This document shows, piece by piece, positions 51,423 to 61,400 of a DNA stretch of 64,000 bases. Below the pieces are notes generated by a model, which saw only the letters and a program-made list of their open reading frames with translations, made no database searches and had not been told where the DNA came from. The translations under genes were made by a program, and so were the position numbers. How positions within the stretch are numbered: position 1 is the stretch's first letter; every line of letters begins with the position of its first letter. Source of the DNA: Bacteroidales bacterium (lineage in GTDB: Bacteria; Bacteroidota; Bacteroidia; Bacteroidales; UBA932); NCBI GenBank assembly GCA_024695285.1, contig JAILIM010000023.1, forward strand, positions 1 to 64,000. The letters run 5' to 3'.

Positions 51423-52949
51423 ATGAGTACAGCACAAGAGTTAAAGGAACTCCAGGCACAGGAGTACAAGGAAGGCTTCGTGACCGAAGTCGAGCAGGAG
51501 TATGTGCCGAAGGGTCTGAACGAGGATATAATCCGCCTGATTTCAGCGAAGAAGGAGGAGCCGCAATGGCTGCTGGACTTCCGTCTGGACGCCTTCCGGA
51601 AGTGGCAGCAGATGAAGGAGCCCCACTGGGGGCACCTGAAGTTGCCGAAGATTGATTATCAGGACATTATATATTACGCAGCCCCCAAGAAAGACAGCGG
51701 GCGTCCCAGGGAAATCGACCCCAAGCTGATGGAGACTTTCGACAAGCTGGGCATCCCGCTGAGGGAGAGGAAAGTGCTGGCCGGCGTCAAGTCCAAGGAG
51801 GCGTTCACCGGCGACACACCCGGCGTCAAGTCCAAGGAGGCTCTGACCGGCGACAGTGCCGGAGCGTCCCGCGAAGTGGCGGTCGACGCCGTCTTCGATT
51901 CCGTCAGTGTCGCGACCACCTTCCGCAAGACGCTGGCCGACAAGGGGATAATCTTCTGCTCCTTCTCCGAGGCAGTGAAAGAGCACCCCGACCTCGTGCG
52001 CAAGTACCTCGCCACCGTTGTGCCCGCAGGGGACAATTTCTTCGCGGCGCTCAACTCCGCAGTGTTTTCCGACGGCTCCTTCTGCTACGTGCCCCGGGGC
52101 GTCGAGTGCCCGATGGACCTGAGCAGCTATTTCCGCATCAACGCCGCCGGCACCGGCCAGTTCGAGCGTACGCTCATAGTCGCCGATGAAGGCGCGAAGC
52201 TCAGCTACATGGAAGGCTGCACCGCCCCGATGCGCGACGAGAACCAGCTGCACGCCGCGGTGGTGGAAATCATAGTCGAAAAAGACGCCGACGTCAAGTA
52301 CAGTACCGTCCAGAACTGGTATCCCGGCGACGCCCAGGGCCGCGGCGGCATACTTAACCTCGTGACCAAGAGGGGCTTATGCCGCGGCACCAACGCCCAC
52401 CTCAGCTGGACTCAGGTGGAGACCGGCTCCGCAGTGACCTGGAAATACCCCAGCACCATACTCAAGGGGGACTACAGCTCCTCGGAGTTCTACAGCGTGG
52501 CCATGACCGGCAACTATCAGCAGGCCGACACCGGCACCAAGATGATACATCTGGGGCGCGGCACCCGCAGCCGCATCGTGTCCAAGGGCATCTCCGCCGG
52601 GCACAGTGAGAACAGCTACCGCGGCCTCGTGCGCATAGGCCCCGGAGCGGCCGGCGCCCGCAATTTCTCGTCCTGCGACTCCCTGCTCATAGGTTCGCAG
52701 TGCGGTGCGCACACCTTCCCCGTGATAAAGAATTTCTGCCCGCAGGCGGTGGTGGAACACGAAGCCACGACCTCCAAGATCAGCGACGACCAGCTCTTCT
52801 ACTGCGGCCAGCGGGGCATAGGCTCCGAAGATGCAACTGCCTTGATAGTAGGTGGTTACGCCAAAGAGGTTCTCAGCCGCCTGCCCATGGAGTTCGCCGT
52901 TGAGGCCCAGAAACTGCTGAGCGTGTCCCTGGAGGGGGCAGTCGGATGA
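51423..52949 (+). CDS. sufB: Fe-S cluster assembly scaffold SufB, with an in-frame repeat insertion
   Basis: A 508-residue SufB, longer than the usual 470-480. Family features are clear: [68 protein letters not shown] and the C-terminal YCGQRGI and [11 protein letters not shown]. Between RKVLA and [16 protein letters not shown], which normally almost touch, about 30 residues are inserted, formed by two copies of GVKSKEA-(F/L)-TGD (51783-51821 and 51822-51860). It builds [Fe-S] clusters with SufC and SufD. First gene of a tightly packed operon. Confidence 0.95.
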   Translation: MSTAQELKELQAQEYKEGFVTEVEQEYVPKGLNEDIIRLISAKKEEPQWLLDFRLDAFRKWQQMKEPHWGHLKLPKIDYQDIIYYAAPKKDSGRPREIDPKLMETFDKLGIPLRERKVLAGVKSKEAFTGDTPGVKSKEALTGDSAGASREVAVDAVFDSVSVATTFRKTLADKGIIFCSFSEAVKEHPDLVRKYLATVVPAGDNFFAALNSAVFSDGSFCYVPRGVECPMDLSSYFRINAAGTGQFERTLIVADEGAKLSYMEGCTAPMRDENQLHAAVVEIIVEKDADVKYSTVQNWYPGDAQGRGGILNLVTKRGLCRGTNAHLSWTQVETGSAVTWKYPSTILKGDYSSSEFYSVAMTGNYQQADTGTKMIHLGRGTRSRIVSKGISAGHSENSYRGLVRIGPGAAGARNFSSCDSLLIGSQCGAHTFPVIKNFCPQAVVEHEATTSKISDDQLFYCGQRGIGSEDATALIVGGYAKEVLSRLPMEFAVEAQKLLSVSLEGAVG

Positions 52950-53545
52950 CCTGGGTTGAAATCATATCGGCCGTGCTCGGCCTGAGCTGCGTCTTCCTTG
53001 CAGGGCGAGGCTCCAAGTACAACTTCTGGGTGGGGTATGTCTACAACATATTCCTGTTCATGCTGTTCTGGCACCAGCACCTCTACAGCGCCATGCTGAT
53101 CCAGCCTGTCGCCTTCGCCATCAACGCCTACGGCCATTGGCGCTGGACGCATCCCAAAGAGGAAGAAAAGAACACCAAGGGCGACCTCCGCATCGGCACC
53201 ATAAGTTTCGGCATATGGCTGAACATAATCACCGTCGTGGTCCTATGCGGCATTCTGTGGGCAAAGGCCCTGCAGTGGCTCCCGGGGCGCTGGCCGGACG
53301 TTTTCGCCCCCGACCCCTCCCCGTACCTGGATTCCTTCATCCTGATGGCCACGCTCCTGGCCCAGTTCCTCAGCGCCCGCAAATGCTGGGAATGCTGGAT
53401 ACTCTGGTTGCTGATCAACACGGCCAACATAATACTCTACATCAGCGCGGGACTCTACGTCATGCCGATAGTGAGCGCCTTGTACCTCGCCAACGGCATC
53501 TGGTCCCTCGTGAGCTGGAAACGCAAATACAACAAACATGAATGA
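52946..53545 (+). CDS. pnuC: Nicotinamide riboside/NMN transporter PnuC
   Basis: A 199-residue membrane protein with about seven helices. The family phrases [32 protein letters not shown] and [19 protein letters not shown] fit PnuC, which imports nicotinamide riboside for NAD synthesis. It overlaps sufB by 4 bp and sufC by 8 bp, so it is embedded within the suf operon. That position is unusual; a functional tie (many NAD synthesis steps use Fe-S enzymes) is speculation. Confidence 0.85.
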   Translation: MTWVEIISAVLGLSCVFLAGRGSKYNFWVGYVYNIFLFMLFWHQHLYSAMLIQPVAFAINAYGHWRWTHPKEEEKNTKGDLRIGTISFGIWLNIITVVVLCGILWAKALQWLPGRWPDVFAPDPSPYLDSFILMATLLAQFLSARKCWECWILWLLINTANIILYISAGLYVMPIVSALYLANGIWSLVSWKRKYNKHE

Positions 53546-54290
53546 CATACTGCTTGAAATAAAGGACCTGCACGCCGGTGTCGAAGGCAGGGAAATCCTG
53601 AAAGGGGTGAACCTCACCATACGCCGCGGCGAAGTGCATGCGGTGATGGGGCCCAACGGAGCCGGAAAGTCCACCCTGAGCGCCGTGCTTGCGGGGCGAG
53701 CCGACTACACCGTCACTTCAGGATCAGTCACTTACGACGGCCGCGACCTGCTCGCGATGCCCCCGGAGGAGCGCTCCTGGGCCGGCATTTTCCTGAGCTT
53801 CCAGTACCCCGTGGAGATACCCGGAGTCAGCATAACCAACTTCATGAAGGCCGCCCTGAATTCCCGCCGCAAGGCGCAGGGCCTGCCCGAGCTCAAGCCG
53901 GCCGATTTCCTGAAGCTGCTGAAGGAAAAGATGGCGCTGGTGCAGATGAGGGGCGAATTCGCCAAGCGTGAGGTCAACGTGGGCTTCTCCGGAGGCGAGA
54001 AGAAGCGCAACGAAATTTTCCAGATGGCCATGCTGGAGCCTGTCCTCAGCATACTCGACGAGACCGACAGCGGCCTGGACGTGGACGCCCTGCGCATCGT
54101 AGCCGACGGCGTGAACCGCCTCCGCACGCCGGAAACGGCCTCCATCGTGATCACACACTACCAGCGCCTGCTGGAGTACATAGTGCCCGACGTGGTCCAT
54201 GTGCTCAAGGCAGGCCGCATCGTGCGCACAGGCGGACGCGAACTGGTGGACCTCATAGAAACCCAGGGATACGACAGCATCGATGGATAA
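53538..54290 (+). CDS. sufC: Fe-S cluster assembly ATPase SufC
   Basis: A 250-residue ABC-type ATPase. Walker A GPNGAGKST (about 36-44), the SufC-typical Q-loop LSFQYPVEIPGVS, signature FSGGEKKRNEI, Walker B plus LDETDSGLDVDALR, and the late ITHYQRLLEYI are all present. Full family length, nothing missing. It drives conformational change of the SufBCD complex. Confidence 0.97.
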   Translation: MNDILLEIKDLHAGVEGREILKGVNLTIRRGEVHAVMGPNGAGKSTLSAVLAGRADYTVTSGSVTYDGRDLLAMPPEERSWAGIFLSFQYPVEIPGVSITNFMKAALNSRRKAQGLPELKPADFLKLLKEKMALVQMRGEFAKREVNVGFSGGEKKRNEIFQMAMLEPVLSILDETDSGLDVDALRIVADGVNRLRTPETASIVITHYQRLLEYIVPDVVHVLKAGRIVRTGGRELVDLIETQGYDSIDG

Positions 54291-54846
54291 TCACGTTTAC
54301 ATAGCAGGACTCGATCCCGTGCCCACTTTCCTCAGCCTGGACGCGGGAGAGGCGCTGCGGATGACCCTGATCATCCCGGAAGGGACGGATTTCGAGCACT
54401 CGCTGGAAATCCTCCTCGACGGCCCCGGCGCATCGCTCGACCTTGCCGGCGCCTGGCGCTGCTCCTCCAGTGAAAAGGTCCGGCTGCAGGTAATCGTGCG
54501 CCACAATGCCCCCGGATGCACTTCGGAGCAGCTTTTCAAGGGCGTCGTGGGCGGAAGCGCCAGGGCGGAATTCGACGGCCTCGTCTATGTCGCGCCCGGT
54601 GCCGCAAAGACGGAAGCCCATCAGCAGTGCCACTCGCTGCTCCTCTCGGAAGGCGCCTTCGCCGAGGCCCGTCCCCAGCTGGAAATCTACGCCGACGACG
54701 TGAAGTGCTCCCACGGCGCGACCACAGGCTATCTCAATCCCGAGGAACTCTTCTATATGCGCAGCCGCGGCATCCCCGAGGCGGAAGCGCGTGCAATGCA
54801 GGTCGAGGCCTTCCTCGCTCCGATACTGAACAGGGCAGAGTTATGA
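54283..54846 (+). CDS. sufD: Short SufD-like protein (C-terminal part of SufD only)
   Basis: A 187-residue member of the SufBD family; SufD is normally about 430 residues. The C-terminal half is kept: beta-helix strands, VKCSHGATTGYLNPEELFYMRSRGIPEAEA with the conserved Cys and His that face SufB. The N-terminal helical part and about half the beta-helix are missing. The start overlaps sufC by 8 bp and the stop overlaps ispE by ATGA, so the short length is not due to a broken start; it may be a real minimal form. Confidence 0.8.
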   Translation: MDNHVYIAGLDPVPTFLSLDAGEALRMTLIIPEGTDFEHSLEILLDGPGASLDLAGAWRCSSSEKVRLQVIVRHNAPGCTSEQLFKGVVGGSARAEFDGLVYVAPGAAKTEAHQQCHSLLLSEGAFAEARPQLEIYADDVKCSHGATTGYLNPEELFYMRSRGIPEAEARAMQVEAFLAPILNRAEL

Positions 54847-55664
54847 CAGTACGCACCTGCACTAAAGTTAATGTCGGCCTGAACGTGCTCCGGCGCCGCC
54901 CGGACGGCTACCACGACTTGGAAACGCTCTTCGTGCCGTACTACGGCTACAGCGACCTGCTCACCATAGAACCGGCGGAGCACCTCGGCATCACCATCGA
55001 GCGCGAAGGCGGAGTGGACTGGGATCCCATGCAGGACCTCACAGTCCGCGCCTGGCGTCTCCTGAAGGCCGATTTCCCACAGCTCCCGGAAGTCTCCATA
55101 CACCTTGAAAAGCACTCCCCGGTCGGCGCCGGGCTCGGCGGAGGCTCGGCGGACGCGGCCTTCATGCTCCGGGCGCTCAACGACCTGGCAGGCCTCGGCC
55201 TGGACTCCGAAGCCCTCGCCTCCTACGCCTCCCGTCTCGGCTCCGACTGCAGTTTTTTCATCAAGATGAGAAAACTGCCAAGTTCCCCGGTCGCTGACGC
55301 TCCGGACCTCTATCAACCAATGTTCGCAAGCGGCCGCGGAGAGATCCTCGAGCCCTTCGACATCGACCTGTCCGGCTACACCCTGAAGGTCGAAATCCCC
55401 ACGGACTCTGCCGGCAACCCCGTCTCCGTCAGCACCCGCGAAGCCTACGGCGGCATCGTGCCCCGCGAGCCTTCGCTCCGTCTCCGCGAAACCCTGCAGC
55501 TTCCTGTCGAAGAATGGCGCGGCAAAGTCGTAAATGACTTCGAGTCAACGGTTTGCCCCCTGCACCCCGAAATCCCCGCCCTCATCGACGATTTCTACGC
55601 CCGCGGCGCGGTTTATGCAGCAATGTCAGGCTCCGGATCCTCCGTTTTCGGCCTTTTTAAATAA
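54843..55664 (+). CDS. ispE: 4-diphosphocytidyl-2-C-methyl-D-erythritol kinase
   Basis: A 273-residue GHMP kinase of the non-mevalonate isoprenoid pathway that phosphorylates CDP-methylerythritol. Motifs: KVNVGLNVLRRRPDGYHDLET, PVGAGLGGGSADAAFMLRAL (ATP loop) and the late SGSGSSVFGLF. Between GSDCSFFI and PMFASGRGEIL about 17 residues (KMRKLPSSPVADAPDLYQ) are inserted, where the family has only one to three (55263-55316). The ATG at 54843 overlaps the sufD stop. Isoprenoid synthesis needs Fe-S enzymes (IspG, IspH), which suits the suf operon. Confidence 0.9.
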   Translation: MTVRTCTKVNVGLNVLRRRPDGYHDLETLFVPYYGYSDLLTIEPAEHLGITIEREGGVDWDPMQDLTVRAWRLLKADFPQLPEVSIHLEKHSPVGAGLGGGSADAAFMLRALNDLAGLGLDSEALASYASRLGSDCSFFIKMRKLPSSPVADAPDLYQPMFASGRGEILEPFDIDLSGYTLKVEIPTDSAGNPVSVSTREAYGGIVPREPSLRLRETLQLPVEEWRGKVVNDFESTVCPLHPEIPALIDDFYARGAVYAAMSGSGSSVFGLFK

Positions 55665-55693
55665 AAAAGGCGACAACCTATCCGGAAAATACT

Positions 55694-55701
55694 TACCTTT
55701 G
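55694..55701 (+). promoter_or_regulatory. Putative -7 box of the DUF5686-type gene
   Basis: TACCTTTG matches TAnnTTTG, 6 bp before the ATG at 55708. A short AT-rich hairpin (GCCTTTTT/AAAAAAGGC at 55650-55668) just upstream may end the suf transcript. Confidence 0.4.
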
Positions 55702-55707
55702 CATTTC

Positions 55708-58266
55708 ATGCGCAAATGTGCCGTCATACTTGCGATGCTTTTCGCCGTCGTCCTCGCCCATGCCCAGACCACCAAGGTCCGCGGCACGGTGACCGATGCT
55801 GAAACCGGCGAACCCATCCCCTTTGCCGGCATCTATTTCAAGGACACCACCATCGGCCTGACCGCCGACATCGACGGCCGCTTCACCCTCGAGACCCGCG
55901 ACCCGTCGGTCAAGGTGCTCGTGTGCCAGCTCCTCGGTTACGACACCCAGGAGGTTACCATCAAGCGCGGCGCCTTCACCGAAGTGAACTTCAAGCTCCA
56001 CCTGACGGACAACCGCCTGACAGGCTCTTTTGTGAAGGCCGACAACCGGAAGATACGGCGCCTCCTCGCCAACATCGACAAGCACCGGGCACGCAACGAC
56101 CCTGACCTCCGTCCGCACTATAAGTGCAAGGTCTACAACAAGATGGAGCTCGACCTCACGCACCCTAAGGAGCAGCTGAACTTCAAGGCATTCAAAGACA
56201 ACTTCGGCTTCGTGTTCGACTACATGGACACCTCCGTGGTCAGCGGCGTGCCCTACCTGCCTGCCATGATTTCCGAGACCGTGGTTGAAAGGCGCCACAC
56301 AGCCGTGCCCGATGTGGATGCCGAAACCATACTCGCCAACCGCATCTCCGGCATCAACCCCAAGCACAACCTGCTGACCCAGTTCACCGGCAGCATGCAC
56401 CTGAAGGCCAATTTCTACCACAACTTCATCAACGCCTTCAACGTGGAGTTCCCGTCCCCTATCCAGAACGGCGGCCTGCTCTACTACAACTACTTCATCA
56501 TCGACACCCTCCAGGTCGAGGGGCGCAAGACCTACCTCGTGCGCTTTCATCCCAAGAACGGCATTTCCAGCCCGGCCCTGGACGGCGAGATGCGCATCGA
56601 CGCCGAAGAGTTCGCCCTCCGGAGCATAAAGGCGAAGATGATGCGCGGCGGCAACGTGAACTGGCTCCGCGACATAGTCCTGGAGTCTGATTACCAGAGG
56701 CTTCCGGACTCCACCTGGTTCTTCAGCCAGGACAAGCTCTACGCCGATTTTTCCATAGCGCTCGGTGATTCCTCCCGCGTCATGTCAGTGATAGGAATGC
56801 GTCAGCTCAACTACTCCGAAATGGACTTCGAATCGGAGGTGCAGGCGGCCGATGCGTCCGGCAAGGTGAAGGTAATGCCCGAGGCCAACTTCATGCCCGA
56901 CGAGTACTGGGAGAACGCCCGCCCCTATGAGCTCAACGACAGGGAAAAGGGCATCTACACCATGGTGGACAAGGTGCAGAAAGCGCCGATCTACAAAGGC
57001 ATCTACAACACCGTCTACACCCTCGTGAACGAGTATCTCGACGTCGGCCCGGTAGGTTTCGGCCCCTACATGAGCCTTATCAGCGCCAACAACCTGGAAG
57101 GTATCAAGCCCAGGATAGGCATCCACACGTCCAAGGAACTGAGCACCGATTTCCGCTGGACGGGCTTCATAGCCTACGGTTTCAACAAGCATCTGAAAAT
57201 GCCGGCAGGAACCAATTCCGGAGGCCTGAAGGGCGGCCTGACCTATGAGCTCAAGATCAACAAGGATCCATGGCGGAAACTCACCCTGGATGCCTCCTAC
57301 GACGCCGTCCAGCTCGGCAAGGGCAACAGCAACCTGACCAGCGGCAACATACTCGCATCCATCTGGGGGCGGCAGTCCAAACTGGTGAACCAGAGCAACT
57401 TCTCAGCCCAGTACGAACATGAATTCTCCATGAATTTCAACATGTTCGCAGGGGTGGCCCTGAAGCGCTGGTATGCCAATCCCTTCGTGCCTATGGAAGC
57501 CTGGGGCCCGGATGGCAGCCTGACTCCGGTGCCGAGCGTGGCGATCAACGAGATGCGCCTGACCGGCCGCTTCTCCTGGGAGGAAACGGTCAACCGCGGC
57601 TATTTCACCAAGTCCTTCGTTCACACCGATTACCCTATCCTCACCCTGGACCTCAGGGGCTCCGTGCCCGGCATCCGCCAGGGCGATGTCGGCTATTTCA
57701 AGCCGCAGCTCTTCGTGGACTGGAAGTTCCGAGTGCCGCCCATGGGTATGTCCGACATGCATCTGAGTGCCGGCGCCATCGTGGGCAAGGTGCCATGGAT
57801 GACCCTCCAGATGTTCGACGGCAACGCTACGATGATCATGGACAAGAGTGCCTTCTCCTGTATGGAGTACTTCGAATTCGCGGCCGACAAATGGGCTTCG
57901 CTCGTCTGGTACCACACCTTCAACGGCTTCTTCCTCGGCAAGATACCACTCATCCGCAAGCTCCAGCTGCGTGAGGAGGTGTCGGCCAAGATAGCATACG
58001 GTACGCTGAGCGACCGCAACAACGGCACCGACCCCAAATACGGCGCCCTGATGAAGTTTCCTGTCTATAACGAATATGGCATGATGCAGCCCATTGACGG
58101 GACGCCGTACATCGAGCTCGGAGCCGGTGTTTCCAACATTTTCCGCCTCTTGAGGGTGGACTTCATCTGGAGGGTGACGCACCGCGAAAAGACCCTCCCC
58201 GACGGCCGGATCGTTCCGGCCCGCCGTCTCTGGACCGTCAACATCGGCATGGAAGTCCGCTTCTAA
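55708..58266 (+). CDS. DUF5686-type outer membrane protein with carboxypeptidase-regulatory-like domain
   Basis: An 852-residue protein with a signal peptide (about 1-20, LAHAQ), a carboxypeptidase-D regulatory-like domain (25-105, VRGTVTDAETGEPIPFAGIYF), a middle region (110-400) and a long C-terminal beta-barrel-like part ending VNIGMEVRF. This order matches the DUF5686 family, widespread in Bacteroidota and thought to sit in the outer membrane; no precise function is known. The start at 55708 (MRKCAVIL) is chosen because the upstream ATG at 55534 lies in ispE in another frame. Confidence 0.8.
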   Translation: MRKCAVILAMLFAVVLAHAQTTKVRGTVTDAETGEPIPFAGIYFKDTTIGLTADIDGRFTLETRDPSVKVLVCQLLGYDTQEVTIKRGAFTEVNFKLHLTDNRLTGSFVKADNRKIRRLLANIDKHRARNDPDLRPHYKCKVYNKMELDLTHPKEQLNFKAFKDNFGFVFDYMDTSVVSGVPYLPAMISETVVERRHTAVPDVDAETILANRISGINPKHNLLTQFTGSMHLKANFYHNFINAFNVEFPSPIQNGGLLYYNYFIIDTLQVEGRKTYLVRFHPKNGISSPALDGEMRIDAEEFALRSIKAKMMRGGNVNWLRDIVLESDYQRLPDSTWFFSQDKLYADFSIALGDSSRVMSVIGMRQLNYSEMDFESEVQAADASGKVKVMPEANFMPDEYWENARPYELNDREKGIYTMVDKVQKAPIYKGIYNTVYTLVNEYLDVGPVGFGPYMSLISANNLEGIKPRIGIHTSKELSTDFRWTGFIAYGFNKHLKMPAGTNSGGLKGGLTYELKINKDPWRKLTLDASYDAVQLGKGNSNLTSGNILASIWGRQSKLVNQSNFSAQYEHEFSMNFNMFAGVALKRWYANPFVPMEAWGPDGSLTPVPSVAINEMRLTGRFSWEETVNRGYFTKSFVHTDYPILTLDLRGSVPGIRQGDVGYFKPQLFVDWKFRVPPMGMSDMHLSAGAIVGKVPWMTLQMFDGNATMIMDKSAFSCMEYFEFAADKWASLVWYHTFNGFFLGKIPLIRKLQLREEVSAKIAYGTLSDRNNGTDPKYGALMKFPVYNEYGMMQPIDGTPYIELGAGVSNIFRLLRVDFIWRVTHREKTLPDGRIVPARRLWTVNIGMEVRF

Positions 58267-58299
58267 ACCGTATCTACGGACTATCTACTTTTTTTGTCT

Positions 58300-58328
58300 G
58301 TATTCAAATAGCGAAACTATTAGAATAC
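58300..58328. promoter_or_regulatory. Hairpin in the leader of the second SusC gene
   Basis: GTATTCAAATAG (58300-58311) and CTATTAGAATAC (58317-58328) can pair with one mismatch around a CGAAA loop. There is no T run after it, so it is not a classic terminator. It lies between the DUF5686 gene and the promoter-like box of susC. The rest of 58267-58464 shows no gene. Confidence 0.4.
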
Positions 58329-58405
58329 AATTAGATAGACAAATAATCCCCGTCCGGGCATCTACTAATTTCCCCTTCTCGCATTCATATGCGCGCGAGA
58401 ACTAT

Positions 58406-58413
58406 TATTTTTG
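58406..58413 (+). promoter_or_regulatory. Putative -7 box of the second susCD operon
   Basis: TATTTTTG matches TAnnTTTG, 51 bp before the ATG at 58465. No TTG at the right distance, as is common at regulated SusC promoters. Confidence 0.4.
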
Positions 58414-58464
58414 CAAAACCATTATTTAATAACATGCTTTTTGGATAACCTTTTTTTCTGCTAA

Positions 58465-61400
58465 ATGAAACGACTATTGTGCATAATGGCACTGCTGTCC
58501 CTGTTCCCTTTAATGGGCTGGGCACAGCAGGGTAAGCCTACCCAAACCGGCCAGGGTCAGACTTGGAAGGGAGTTGTCGTGGACAGCAACGGCGAGGCCA
58601 TTCCCGGAGTAGCGGTGTTCATTTCGGGCGCCGTTTCCGGTGGCTCCATCACCGATATGGACGGCTCCTACACCATTGTCGCGAAACCGGACGACGACAT
58701 CAACTTCGCCTGCCTCGGCTATGAAACACTCATCCTGAAGGCCTCTTCCGCCCAGATGAAGCGGGTGGTGCTCAAAGATGAAGCGGAAGTCCTCGAGACT
58801 GCGGTCGTGACCGCCCTCGGCATCAAGAGGGACGAGAAGGCCATCGGCTATTCCGCCCAGAAGGTGGAGGGGGACAAGTTCTCCAATTCCGCCACCACCG
58901 GCAACTGGCTCAACGGCATTTCCGGCCAGGTCGCGGGCCTCAACATCGACCGCAGCAGCGGCCCCGAGGGCTCGATGCGCGTGACGGTCCGAGGCGAGTC
59001 CTCCGCCAGCCTTGAGAACAACACGGCCCTCTTCGTGGTGGACGGCATCCCGATGTACAACACATCCACCCAGTCCGATGCCGGCGGCGAGGGCAGTTCC
59101 TATGCCATCGACTACGGCAACGGTATCGCCGACATCGACCCGGAGAACATCGAGAGCGTGACGGTGCTGAAGGGTGCCGCCGCAACGGCCCTTTATGGTT
59201 CCCAGGCCGCCAACGGCGCCATCATAATCACGACCAAGTCGGCCGAAAGCCAGGACGCCGTGTTCAGCGTGAGCTACAAGTCAAGCTTCGCCGCCGACGT
59301 GCTGCTCAGTTCCCCCAATCTCCAGTACACCTATGGCCAGGGTTCAGCCGGGCAGGATTACTACTACTACCTCGTCTCCGGTGAGGGCGACGACGTGGCC
59401 GGCATCAATCCCCGTCCCGACTACTCCACCACAACCACCCTTGAATCCTGGGGCCCCAAGATGGACGGCACGCCGTATTTCCAGTACTACAACGTCGGGA
59501 AGGGCATAGGAGGCCACATCAACGAGCTGGGCGACTTCGTGCGCGACGCGACCCCCTTCAACAGCTACGGCGACTGGTTCAAGGACTATTTCGAGACCGG
59601 AAAGACCTTCTCCAACTCCATCGTGATGTCGGGCAAGATAGGCAAGGACAACAACGTCCGCGTGAGCTTCACCAACAACACCTCCACCGGCATTGTGCCC
59701 AACTCCCCGAGCATGACCAACTTCATCTCGGTGCGCACGGGCAGCCAGCTGGCCAAGTGGCTCAAGATGGACACGTCCGTCAACTACCGCAGCCTCAAGA
59801 GGGACAACATCCCCACGTCCTCCGGCTACGGCTCCACCGCAATCATGTACAGCCTCTGGTGCTACGCCCCGAACATCGACATGGACTGGGCGAAGAACTA
59901 CTGGAAGGATCCTGTCGCATACCAGCAGGACGCTTCCCTGACCGGCGGCAAGAACAACGGCTACTTCCTGGCCAACGAGTGTATCAACAACCAGATGCGT
60001 GACCGTATGTACGGCAACGTGGCCTTCAACGCCGACATCCTGAAGGGGCTCACCCTGACGGTCCGCGGCGGCCTCGACATCACCTCCGAGTTCCGTACTC
60101 AGCGCCAGGCCACGTCCACCCAGGCCAAACCCCAGGGATGGTACCGCGAGCAGGCCATCACCTCCAAGCAGTACTCCGGCGACTTCCTGCTCAAGTACAA
60201 CACCCATTTCGGGAGCGACTTCGACTTCACCGGCAACTTCGGCGGCAGCCTTCTCTGGCGCAACTACAGCAACCACACCCAGACCGCCAGCACCCTGAAC
60301 ATCCCGGGCGTCTATTCCCTGGTCAACGCATCCTACGAGCCCAAGACCAGCAACAACTCCTACGAGCGCCAGACCAATTCGCTCTACGGAATGCTCTCCT
60401 TCGCATGGAAGAACGCCGTGTTCCTTGACATAACCGGACGTAACGACTGGTCCAGCACCCTTGCGGCCTCCAACCGTTCGTTCTTCTATCCTTCAGTGTC
60501 GGGAAGCGTCGCGCTCAACGACCTCTTCGAGTTCGGTAGGGCGGGCGGCCTCATCAACCTGATGAAGATACGCGCATCATGGGCGCAGGTGGGTAACGAC
60601 ACCGCCCCGTACCGCGTGGCCGACTACCTGCAGGGCACCGGCTTCCCCGGTACCGTGCAGATCCAGACAGCCAAGTCCAACACCAACCTCCGTCCAGAAA
60701 TCGTGAGCTCCTGGGAAGTCGGTCTTGAACTCCGCATGTTCAAGAACCGCCTCTCCTTCGACGCCGCCTACTACGATTCCGTGACCAAGGACCTCATCTC
60801 CCAGATGCCGGTTTCCTACGCCAACGGCGTGAACTTCATGTACGTCAACGCAGGCTCCATCCGCAACCGCGGTATAGAGATGACCCTGGGCGGCACGCTC
60901 GTCAAGACCCGCGACCTCCAGTGGAAAGTCGCCGCCAACTACACGATGAACAAGAATACCGTGGTCTCGCTCGGCGAGGGCATCGATTCCTGGATCATCG
61001 CATCCTACAGCACCCACGCCTACATGATCGCCTACGAAGGCGGCAGCCTCACATCCATGTACGGCAAGGGCTACGTCCGCGCCCCGGAGGGCTCCACCGC
61101 CATCGACTCCAACGGCAAGATGGTCGACGTGTCCGGCCTGCTGGTGCTCGACAAGCAGAACGTGCCCCAGACAGGCACCGAACTGCAGTACCTCGGCGAG
61201 GCGGCTCCTCTCTGGAAGGGCGGTTTCAACACCACCCTCAAGTGGAAGGACCTCAGCCTCTACGTCGGCTTCGACGGCCAGGTCGGCGGCCACGTGTTCT
61301 CCTACACCAACTGGGTGCTCAATTACAGGGGCAAGGGTTTGGCGACCCTTGAAGGCCGCGAGGGCGGCATGGTGCCCCTCGGCGTCCGTGAGACCGAAGA

